A DNA stretch of 64,000 bases, taken from contig NZ_CP114283.1 in NCBI RefSeq assembly GCF_027107535.1, forward strand, positions 7,130,001 to 7,194,000, given 5' to 3'. Each line of letters opens with the position of its first letter. Positions within the stretch are counted from its first letter, which is position 1. Source of the stretch: Streptomyces aurantiacus. Lineage in GTDB: Bacteria > Actinomycetota > Actinomycetes > Streptomycetales > Streptomycetaceae. The position numbers were made by a program, and so were the translations under genes. This document shows positions 1 to 6,870 of the stretch, piece by piece. Below the pieces are notes generated by a model. The model saw only the letters and a program-made list of their open reading frames with translations, made no database searches and was not told the DNA's origin.

Positions 1-1114
1 CCGTCCTGTCGAAGTCCTTGAGCCCGGGGGCGATCTCCTCGCGGAGTGTCTCGTTGACCGGGATGCCGCGGGTGGCACCGAGGATCTTCGCGGCCTCCGG
101 GTCGTTCAGCATGAAGTCGACGAGCTGCACGGACTCCTTCGGGTGACTCGTGTCGGCGGCGACCCCCATGAACATCGAGGGCTTGAAGTACTGCCCCGGT
201 GTGCCGTCCTCGCCGTAGGGCATCGGCGCGAGGGTGATCCCGTCCGGCACGAGAGCGACGAATCCGCTGGACGGCGCGTCCCAGTTGCTGTCGGAGATCG
301 CCTTGCCCCGCCCCAGCGGGGTGTTCTCGACGGTGCCGTCGAGCTGGGTGGTCTGCTCGGCGGGCGAGACGGCGCCTTCCCGGCGGAGCCCGTCGGTGAA
401 GGTCCACCAGCGGGTCAGGTCGTCGACCGTGAAGCCGAGCCGGCGGTCCTCGGTGTAGAGGGCCTTGCCCCGGCCGCGCAGCCAGACCTCGAAGGCGTCC
501 TCGCTCTGTCCCGGGTCGGTGGCGCCGGGCATGCCGGTCCGTTCGGCCAACTCCCGCATGGCGTCGGCCCATTCGCTCCAGGTCCAGCCCTCGCGCGGCA
601 GGTCCACCCCGGCCTTCTTCCACCGGGTGACGTCGTACACCACGGTCTCGGTGCCGCGGGCCTGGGGGATGGCGTACTGCTTGCCGTCCACCTTCCCGGT
701 GGCGAGGAGACCCGCGTCGAACTCGCCGGTGTCCAGCGTGGCGCGCTGCTCGGCGAAGTCCAGCAGGACTCCCCCGGAGGCGTACTGGTCGATCATCCGG
801 TAGTCGAGCTGCATCGCGTCGGGGGCGTCACCGCCCGCCGCCTGGGTGGCCAGCTTCTGCTTGTAGGCGTCGTAGCCGGAGAACGACGTCTGCACCTCGA
901 CGCCCGGATGCTTCTTCTCGAAGAGGTCGACGGCTTCCTGGGTTCGGGCCGCTCTGTCGGGGTTGCCCCACCAGGTGTAGCGCAGGACCACCTTGCCTGT
1001 GCCGCTCACCCCGTCCGGCCCCGAGCAACCGGCGAGTACCGAGCAGGACACCAGCATCGCCGTGGCCGCCGCGAGGCGGGGCCTCCAGGACTTCCTCGTC
1101 CCGTTTCCGGGCAT
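1..1114 (-). CDS. Sugar ABC transporter substrate-binding lipoprotein (C-terminus cut by window edge)
   Basis: Reading leftwards from the ATG at 1114, the protein begins MPGNGTRKSWRPRL, then a hydrophobic stretch and a lipobox (SVLAGC, Cys near residue 30), so it should be a lipoprotein on the outer face of the membrane that captures a sugar for an ABC importer. The mature part has the family-1 binding-protein look (YTWWGN, FEKKHPGVEV, YDAYKQKLATQAAGGDAPD, QYFKPSMFMGV). No stop is reached before base 1, so roughly the last tenth is missing. It is divergent from the oxidoreductase at 1180, with a LacI-type operator in the gap. The permease genes are presumably to the left of the window. Ligand unknown. 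Confidence 0.9.
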   Translation of the reverse strand, partial: MPGNGTRKSWRPRLAAATAMLVSCSVLAGCSGPDGVSGTGKVVLRYTWWGNPDRAARTQEAVDLFEKKHPGVEVQTSFSGYDAYKQKLATQAAGGDAPDAMQLDYRMIDQYASGGVLLDFAEQRATLDTGEFDAGLLATGKVDGKQYAIPQARGTETVVYDVTRWKKAGVDLPREGWTWSEWADAMRELAERTGMPGATDPGQSEDAFEVWLRGRGKALYTEDRRLGFTVDDLTRWWTFTDGLRREGAVSPAEQTTQLDGTVENTPLGRGKAISDSNWDAPSSGFVALVPDGITLAPMPYGEDGTPGQYFKPSMFMGVAADTSHPKESVQLVDFMLNDPEAAKILGATRGIPVNETLREEIAPGLKDFDRT

Positions 1115-1136
1115 GAGTGGGTCACCTCATTCGCTA

Positions 1137-1148
1137 GAAAGCGCTTCC
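1137..1148. promoter_or_regulatory. Putative LacI-family operator
   Basis: GAAAGCGCTTCC differs at one base from the perfect palindrome GAAAGCGCTTTC, the usual central-CG form of LacI/GalR-family operators in actinomycetes. It lies in the 65-bp gap between two divergent genes (binding protein at 1114, oxidoreductase at 1180), so one repressor could control both. The cognate regulator is not adjacent in this window. Confidence 0.6.
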
Positions 1149-1179
1149 CCCCTCCGGCACGACCCTAGGGAAGGTCCTG

Positions 1180-2532
1180 ATGTCAGAACAAGACCCCTGC
1201 AGCGGTTCCGGTTCGCGTCGCCGCTGCGCCGTGGTGGGCCTGGGCGCCCGTGCCCGGCTGTTCACCGAAGCGCTGGCCGGGCCGCACGCGGACCGCATCG
1301 ACCTCGTCGGGTTCTGCGACGTCAACGCGCACCGGGTGGCCGTCCACAACGGCTGGATCGCGGACGACCACCCCGGCCGGGAGCCCGTACCGGCGTACGC
1401 CGCCGAGGACTTCGACCTGATGCTGCGGCGCGAGCGGGTGGATCTGGTCGTGGTGTGCAGCGTCGACCGGACCCACGACGACTACATCGTGCGCGCGCTG
1501 GAGGCGGGCTGCGACGTGGTCACCGAGAAGCCGATGACCACCGACGCCGACCGCGCCCGCCGCATCCTTCAGGCCCGGCGCCGCTCCGGCCGCGAGGTGC
1601 GGGTGGCGTTCAACTACCGCTACAACCCGGTGCATTCGGCCGTACGGGAGCTGATCGCGGCCGGGGAGATCGGCGAGGTCGGCTCGGTGCACTTCGAGTG
1701 GCTGCTCGACCTGCGGCACGGCGCGGACTACTTCCGGCGCTGGCACCGGAACAAGGCCGACTCCGGCGGCCTGATGGTCCACAAGTCGACCCACCACTTC
1801 GACCTGGTGAACTGGTGGCTGAACACCGAGCCCCGGACGGTCTTCGCGCAGGGCGGCCTCTTCTTCTACGGCGACGAGGCCGGCCGGCGCCGGGGACTCG
1901 CCCGCCCCTACGCCCGCGCCCACGGCTCCCCCGCCGCCCAGGGCGACCCCTTCGCCGTACACCTGGCGGACTCGGCGGTGCTCAGCGCGCTGTACCTCGA
2001 CGCCGAGGCGGAAGACGGCTACCACCGCGACCAGAACGTGTTCGGGCCGGGCGTGACCATCGAGGACGACATGGCGGTCCTCGTGCGGTACGCGTCCGGG
2101 GCGTCCCTGACCTACCACCTCACCGCGTACGCCCCGTGGGAGGGCTATCGCGTCGCGTTCAACGGAAGCGAGGGGCGGCTCGAACTGCTCGTCGAGGAGT
2201 CGACGTGGGTACGGCCCGGGGCAGAGGCCGAAGAGGCCGGTCCCGTCCTGCACGGTTCCACCGCCGGGGACGAGGCCGGGCGTACGGAGTTGCTGCTGCG
2301 GCGGTTCTGGGAGCCGGCCCGTGAGGTGACGGTCGCGAGCGGGGAGGGCGGCCACGGCGGTGGCGACGTGCGGATGCTGGAAGACCTGTTCGGTCCCCGG
2401 ACCGACGCGGATCCCCTGGGCAGGGCGGCGGACGCGGTCGACGGAGCGAAGTCCCTGGTGACCGGGCTCGCGGCCAACGAGTCGTTCGAGACGGGGCTGC
2501 CGGTCCGGACACGGGATCTGCTGGACGTGTGA
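1180..2532 (+). CDS. Gfo/Idh/MocA family oxidoreductase
   Basis: A 450-residue NAD(P)-dependent sugar or inositol dehydrogenase-like protein. The N-terminal Rossmann fold shows CAVVGLGARARLF (dinucleotide-binding turn), the strand VDLVVVCSVDRTHDDYI, and the family hallmark CDVVTEKPMTTD, in which the EKP lysine is the conserved catalytic/nicotinamide lysine. A second hallmark, VHKSTHHFDLVNWWL (near residues 204-218), carries the usual catalytic histidine region. The C-terminal half is the alpha/beta substrate domain. A GGGAAGG ribosome site sits about 8 bases before the ATG. It is divergent from a sugar-binding lipoprotein, so it probably oxidises or epimerises the imported sugar. Substrate unknown. 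Confidence 0.88.
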   Translation: MSEQDPCSGSGSRRRCAVVGLGARARLFTEALAGPHADRIDLVGFCDVNAHRVAVHNGWIADDHPGREPVPAYAAEDFDLMLRRERVDLVVVCSVDRTHDDYIVRALEAGCDVVTEKPMTTDADRARRILQARRRSGREVRVAFNYRYNPVHSAVRELIAAGEIGEVGSVHFEWLLDLRHGADYFRRWHRNKADSGGLMVHKSTHHFDLVNWWLNTEPRTVFAQGGLFFYGDEAGRRRGLARPYARAHGSPAAQGDPFAVHLADSAVLSALYLDAEAEDGYHRDQNVFGPGVTIEDDMAVLVRYASGASLTYHLTAYAPWEGYRVAFNGSEGRLELLVEESTWVRPGAEAEEAGPVLHGSTAGDEAGRTELLLRRFWEPAREVTVASGEGGHGGGDVRMLEDLFGPRTDADPLGRAADAVDGAKSLVTGLAANESFETGLPVRTRDLLDV

Positions 2533-2568
2533 CGCCCGCCGCGGCCCGTGTGTGCATACGATCCGGGG

Positions 2569-3009
2569 GTGGTTCTCTTTCTCGTGTCCCGGGACACCTC
2601 CCTGAGCGCCGATGAGGCGTGGCGGCGGCTCACCGCGTGGGAGCGGCATGCGGAGGTGGTGCCGTTGACGCGGGTCCGGGTCGTCACGGTGCCGCCGCGC
2701 GGGGCGGGCACCGTGTTCGTGGCGCGGTCCGGGGTGGGGCCGGTGGCGTTCGACGACCGTATGGAGGTCGTCGTCTGGCGTCCGCCCCTGGACGGCGGCC
2801 CCGGCCTGTGCCGGCTCGTCAAACGCGGCAGCCTCGTCGTCGGGTGGGCCGAGATCGAGGTGCGCCCGGCCGCCGGAGGCGGTTCGCGGGTGGTGTGGCG
2901 GGAGGAGCTGGGGGTGCGGAGGCTGCCACGGGTCTTCGACCCCCTGCTGGGGTCGGCGGGCCGTCGGATGTTCGGACGAGCGGTGGACCGCCTGCTGTCC
3001 CACCCCTGA
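2569..3009 (+). CDS. SRPBCC family (polyketide cyclase/dehydrase-like) protein
   Basis: About 146 residues with the SRPBCC (START-like) pattern: first strand VLFLVSRDTSL, helix ADEAWRRLTAWERHAEVVPLT, then alternating strands ending in a long C-terminal helix (GSAGRRMFGRAVDRLLSHP). Such proteins bind hydrophobic ligands in a cavity; no catalytic residues can be named. I chose GTG 2569 because it begins at the first beta strand; GTG 2548 would add seven residues and GTG 2584 would trim five, and none has a well-spaced ribosome site. It follows the oxidoreductase by about 36 bases and may be read through from it. Confidence 0.7.
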   Translation: MVLFLVSRDTSLSADEAWRRLTAWERHAEVVPLTRVRVVTVPPRGAGTVFVARSGVGPVAFDDRMEVVVWRPPLDGGPGLCRLVKRGSLVVGWAEIEVRPAAGGGSRVVWREELGVRRLPRVFDPLLGSAGRRMFGRAVDRLLSHP

Positions 3010-3153
3010 GGCGACACGACGCTCCCCGGGCGACGACCTCCACCACCCGGTCCTGCTCGTGACGCGTTCCACCGGCTCGTCCATGGGGCTCATGATGTTC
3101 ACCATGCCGAAGTCCGTGGAACGAGTCCGCTCGGAGTTGCGAGACTGGGACCC

Positions 3154-3813
3154 ATGAACGACATGGGGCGGTTCCGTCAGGCGGTCGTCGAGTGGGCGGC
3201 CGGCGGCGCGGGGGCATCAGGGGCGGGCGCGGCCGCGCGGGAGCTGGCGGCCGGCGCCGGGCTGCGTACGGTCGTACTCGTCGAAGGGGGCAGCGACCGG
3301 GTCGCCGTGGAGGCGCTGGCCGCCCGGCACGGCCGGGACCTCGACGAGGAGCGTGTCTCGGTCGTCCCCCTCGGGGGCGCGACCAGCATCGGAAGGTTCG
3401 TGGACCTGTGCGGGCCCGAAGGCCTCGACGTGCGGCTGGCGGGTCTGTGCGACGTCGCGGAGGAGAGGTTCTTCCGGCGTGCGCTGGAGCGGGCCGGGAT
3501 CGGCTCGGATCTCACGCCCGACGGGCTGGAATCGCTCGGGTTCTACCTGTGCGACGCGGACCTGGAGGACGAACTGATCCGTTCCCTGGGCGCCGACCTG
3601 ATTCAGCACGTCGTGGAGGAGCAGGGCGAGTTGCGTGCGTTCCGCACCTTCCAGAACCAGCCCGCCCAGCGGGACCGGACCGTGGAGCAGCATCTGCACC
3701 GGTTCTTGGGCACCCACAGCGGCCGCAAGGCCCAGTACGCGCGGGAGCTCGTCTCGAGCCTGGATCTCGACCGGACACCGCGACCGCTGGAACGCCTCCT
3801 CGCCCACCTCTGA
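3154..3813 (+). CDS. OLD-like TOPRIM domain protein (stand-alone)
   Basis: 219 residues. The segment LRTVVLVEGGSDRVAVEALA (about residues 37-56) is the TOPRIM glutamate motif (VEGxxD), and ADLEDELIRSLG (near 134-145) matches the DxE-type acidic motif of the OLD-family nuclease/primase TOPRIM fold. LGGATSIGRFVDLC and LAGLCDVAE are the strands between them. Full OLD nucleases carry an N-terminal ABC-type ATPase; none is present here and the first 36 residues are Ala/Gly-rich. It could be a nuclease or nucleotidyl hydrolase acting with a partner. It ends about 120 bases before the convergent xdhC-like gene. Confidence 0.75.
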   Translation: MNDMGRFRQAVVEWAAGGAGASGAGAAARELAAGAGLRTVVLVEGGSDRVAVEALAARHGRDLDEERVSVVPLGGATSIGRFVDLCGPEGLDVRLAGLCDVAEERFFRRALERAGIGSDLTPDGLESLGFYLCDADLEDELIRSLGADLIQHVVEEQGELRAFRTFQNQPAQRDRTVEQHLHRFLGTHSGRKAQYARELVSSLDLDRTPRPLERLLAHL

Positions 3814-3936
3814 GCGAGCCGGTAACGCGCCGAGGACGAGCGCGGACCGCTCGCCCCGGCGGACTGCGGGCCGCGTCGCAGGTGCCGGGCGGTGCCGGGC
3901 CGCCGACCCGGGACTTCGGTTTCCCGAACCGACGCG

Positions 3937-5088
3937 TCAGGCGACCGATCCGATGCGGCGCGGCGGCACCGACGACACGTCGTGGTGGATCGGCGTGTGC
4001 GCCCCGGTGAGGGACACCCCGCTTCCGCCCCGCCGGTTCGCGACGATTTCCGACGCGATGGACAGGGCGGTCTCCTCCGGCGTACGGGCACCGAGGTCCA
4101 GCCCGATGGGCGACCTCAGCCGCGCCAACTCCATTTCGGTGACGCCCACTTCACGAAGGCGCTCGTTGCGGTGGAGATGGGTGCGGCGCGAGCCCATCGC
4201 ACCGACGTACGCGACCGGGAGCCGCAGCGCGAGCCGCAGGAGCGGTACGTCGAACTTGGCGTCGTGGGTCAGGACGCACAGCACCGTGCGGGCGTCGACC
4301 TCCGTGCGCTCCAGGTAGGTGTGCGGCCACTCGACGACGATCTCGTCCGCCTCCGGGAAGCGCGCGGCAGTCGCGAAGACCGGGCGTGCGTCGCACACTG
4401 TGACGTGGTAGTTCAGGAACTTGCCGATGCGGACCAGGGCGGAGGCGAAGTCGATCGCGCCGAAGACGATCATCCGGGGCGGCGGAACCGATGACTCGAC
4501 GAGCACGGTGAGCGGTGCTCCGCAGCGCGAGCCCTGCTCTCCAATCTCCAGGGTGCCGGTGCGGCCGGCGTCCAGGAAGGCGCGGGCCTCCCCCGTGACG
4601 GTGCGGTCCAGTTCGGGGTGGGCGCCGAAGCCGCCCTCGTGCGATCCGTCGGGGCGGACCAGCAGGGCGCGGCCCAGCAGCTCCGGCGGTCCGGAGACGA
4701 TCCGCGCCACCGCCGCCGCCTCCCCTGCCGCGGCTGCGGAGAGCGCCGACGCGAACACCTCGCGGACGGGGGCACAGGCGCGTACCGGGGTCACCAGGAT
4801 GTCGATGATCCCACCGCATGTCAGGCCCACCGCGAAGGCGTCCTCGTCGCTGTATCCGAAGCGTTCGAGCACCGACTCCCCGTTCTCCAAGGCCTGTTGG
4901 CACAGCTCGTAGACCGCGCCCTCCACACAGCCGCCGGAGACCGAGCCGATCGCCGTGCCGTCGGCGTCCACCGCCAGGGCGGCGCCGGGCCGGCGGGGCG
5001 CACTCCCGCCGACGGCCACCACGGTGGCCACGGCGAAGTCGCGTCCCTGCTCCACCCAGCGGTGCAGCTCTTCGGCGATGTCCAGCAT
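3937..5088 (-). CDS. xdhC: XdhC/CoxI family molybdenum-cofactor maturation protein
   Basis: 383 residues. XdhC-family proteins receive molybdenum cofactor, promote its sulfuration and deliver it to xanthine dehydrogenase. The N-terminal XdhC/CoxI domain shows VATVVAVGGSAPRRPGA, GSVSGGCVEGAVYE and LTCGGIIDILV. The C-terminal Rossmann domain shows PRMIVFGAIDFASALVRIG, VTVCDARPVFATAARFP and YVGAMGSRRTH, ending with SPIGLDLGARTPEETALSIA, all family hallmarks. The ATG at 5088 has a GAGGAGAACG ribosome site. It lies downstream of the purine permease and xanthine dehydrogenase genes on the same strand, which supports a role in that enzyme's activation. Confidence 0.92.
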   Translation of the reverse strand: MLDIAEELHRWVEQGRDFAVATVVAVGGSAPRRPGAALAVDADGTAIGSVSGGCVEGAVYELCQQALENGESVLERFGYSDEDAFAVGLTCGGIIDILVTPVRACAPVREVFASALSAAAAGEAAAVARIVSGPPELLGRALLVRPDGSHEGGFGAHPELDRTVTGEARAFLDAGRTGTLEIGEQGSRCGAPLTVLVESSVPPPRMIVFGAIDFASALVRIGKFLNYHVTVCDARPVFATAARFPEADEIVVEWPHTYLERTEVDARTVLCVLTHDAKFDVPLLRLALRLPVAYVGAMGSRRTHLHRNERLREVGVTEMELARLRSPIGLDLGARTPEETALSIASEIVANRRGGSGVSLTGAHTPIHHDVSSVPPRRIGSVA

Positions 5089-5137
5089 CTCTCGTTCTCC
5101 TCACGGTGGTTGGGGTGGCCGTTCGGTCGGGGCGAAC

Positions 5138-5215
5138 CCGCGCCCCCATAAGGGGCGCGGGGCTGTGACATATGCGGCTCCGCCGCGTGGGCGCGACCAG
5201 CCACGACGGACCCGC
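5138..5215. repeat. Streptomyces-type intergenic palindromic repeat
   Basis: A perfect 9-bp inverted repeat (CCGCGCCCC at 5138-5146, GGGGCGCGG at 5152-5160, loop CATAA) is followed by a second GC-rich hairpin (GCGGCTCCGCCGC, near 5173-5185) and the string GCGCGACCAGCCACGACGGA. From memory, strings of this type recur in intergenic regions across Streptomyces genomes. It occupies the gap between the permease stop (5258) and the xdhC-like start (5088), where it may act as a transcription barrier or RNA-stability hairpin. Confidence 0.5.
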
Positions 5216-5257
5216 GGACGAAGCACCGCACCCCGGCGGAACGACCTCGCGGAGCGC

Positions 5258-6715
5258 CTAGTGGACGCCCATCCAGCTCTCGATCGGGTTCAGGGCGAAG
5301 AAGACGAGGAAGATCGCCGTCAGGCCCCACATGAACGCCCCGATCTCCCGGGCCTTGCCCTGGGCGATCCTGATGGCGACGTAACTGATGACTCCGGCCG
5401 CCACACCGGCGGTGATGGAGTACGTGAACGGCATGATCACGACGGTCAGGAACACCGGGATCGCGGTCGCGCGGTCGGCCCAGTCCACATGGCGGGCGTT
5501 CGTCATCATCATGGCGCCGATGACGACCAGCGCGGCGGCCGCGACCTCGCCGGGCACGATCGCCGTCAGCGGGGTGAAGAAGAGACAGGCCGCGAAGAAC
5601 AGGCCGGTGACGACCGAGGACAGTCCTGTCCGGGCGCCCTCGCCGACCCCTGTCGCGGACTCGACGAACACCGTCTGGCCGGAGGCGCCCGAGACGCCGC
5701 CGATCGCGCCGCCCGCGCCGTCGATGAACAGCGCCTTGGACAGGCCCGGCATCCGGCCCTTGTCGTCGGCCAGCCCGGCCTCGGTGCCGACGCCGATGAT
5801 GGTGGCCATCGCGTCGAAGAAGCCGGCCAGCACGAGCGTGAAGACGATCATGCCGACCGTCATCGCGCCGACCTCTCCCCAGCCGCCGAACTCGACGTCG
5901 CCGAAGATCGAGAAGTCCGGCATCGACACCGCGCTGCCGTGCAGTTCGGGCGCGCCGCTCGCCCACTGCTTCGGGTCGATGACGCCGAGGGCGTTGAGGA
6001 CGACGGCGAGTACGGTGCCGCCGACGATGCCGACCAGGATCGCGCCGGGGATGCCGCGCGCCTGGAGCATGAAGATGGCGAGCAGGGTGGCGGCGAAGAG
6101 CAGCACGGGCCAGCCGGCCAGTTCGCCCGCGGGGCCGAGGGAGACCGGGGTCGCCTTGCCCGGGTGGACGAAGCCCGCCTTGACCAGCCCGATGAGGGCG
6201 ACGAACAGACCGATGCCCATGGTGATCGCGTGCTTCAGCGCCAGGGGGATCGCATTCATGATCATCTCGCGTAGCCCGGTGACCACCAGGAGCATGATCA
6301 CCACGCCGTACATCACGCACATGCCCATGGCCTGCGGCCAGGTCATCTGTGGCGCGACCTGCGAGGCGAGGACGCCCGAGACGGAGAGTCCGGCGGCGAG
6401 GGCGAGGGGCACCTTGCCGAAGAAGCCCATCAGGAGCGTGGTGAGGGCCGCCGCGAACGCCGTCGCGGTGATCAGGGCCTGCTGGCCGAGCGTGTTCCCC
6501 GCCGCGTCCTTGCCGGAGAGGATGAGGGGGTTGAGGAGGAGGATGTACGCCATCGCCATGAAGGTGGTGACGCCGCCGCGCGTCTCACGCGCGACCGAGC
6601 TGCCTCTCAGGGATATGTGAAAGTAGCGGTCGAGCCAGGACCGGCCGGCCGGGACGCGGGTTCCTTCACCCGCGTCGTCGGCGGTGGTCCTGGGCTCCAG
6701 TGACTGCTGGGTCAT
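5258..6715 (-). CDS. NCS2 family purine permease (AzgA-like)
   Basis: 485 residues, an integral membrane proton symporter for purine bases. It has 12-14 hydrophobic segments, and AzgA-type (guanine/hypoxanthine/adenine permease) features: N-terminal RETRGGVTTFMAMAYILLLN, the conserved DAMATIIGVGTEAGLAD and SGASGQTVFVESATGVGEGA segments, which contribute substrate and proton-coupling residues. The start at ATG 6715 is preferred over TTG 6730 because GGGAG lies about 8 bases upstream of it. It sits between xanthine dehydrogenase and xdhC on the same strand, so it probably imports the hypoxanthine or xanthine they oxidise. Confidence 0.92.
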   Translation of the reverse strand: MTQQSLEPRTTADDAGEGTRVPAGRSWLDRYFHISLRGSSVARETRGGVTTFMAMAYILLLNPLILSGKDAAGNTLGQQALITATAFAAALTTLLMGFFGKVPLALAAGLSVSGVLASQVAPQMTWPQAMGMCVMYGVVIMLLVVTGLREMIMNAIPLALKHAITMGIGLFVALIGLVKAGFVHPGKATPVSLGPAGELAGWPVLLFAATLLAIFMLQARGIPGAILVGIVGGTVLAVVLNALGVIDPKQWASGAPELHGSAVSMPDFSIFGDVEFGGWGEVGAMTVGMIVFTLVLAGFFDAMATIIGVGTEAGLADDKGRMPGLSKALFIDGAGGAIGGVSGASGQTVFVESATGVGEGARTGLSSVVTGLFFAACLFFTPLTAIVPGEVAAAALVVIGAMMMTNARHVDWADRATAIPVFLTVVIMPFTYSITAGVAAGVISYVAIRIAQGKAREIGAFMWGLTAIFLVFFALNPIESWMGVH

Positions 6716-6820
6716 GGTGCCGTCTCCCAAGGTTCATAGGGGCACCCGCGCTGTGCCTTCGGCGTAGGCGGGCTTTGGGATGTGCACGACCCGGGGGACG
6801 GCCCGAGGCGAACAGGGGGG

Positions 6821-6841
6821 CCGGGGGGCTCGGCCCCCCGG
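6821..6841. terminator. Terminator hairpin after the xanthine dehydrogenase operon
   Basis: A perfect 9-bp stem (CCGGGGGGC / GCCCCCCGG) with a three-base loop sits about 30 bases beyond the stop of the molybdopterin subunit gene, which is transcribed leftwards. It separates that operon from the purine permease gene. There is no clear T-run, as is usual in this group. Confidence 0.6.
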
Positions 6842-6870
6842 AGAAACTCTTCTTTCCAACCCCCGGAGGG

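Noticed and set aside
143..1168. Long rightward ORF opposite the binding-protein gene
   Set aside because: It is composition-driven: the leftward frame has a signal peptide, lipobox and family motifs, the rightward product has none.
1183..3105. 640-codon leftward ORF across the oxidoreductase and SRPBCC genes
   Set aside because: Antisense shadow of two well-supported genes; product is Pro/Arg/His-rich without domains.
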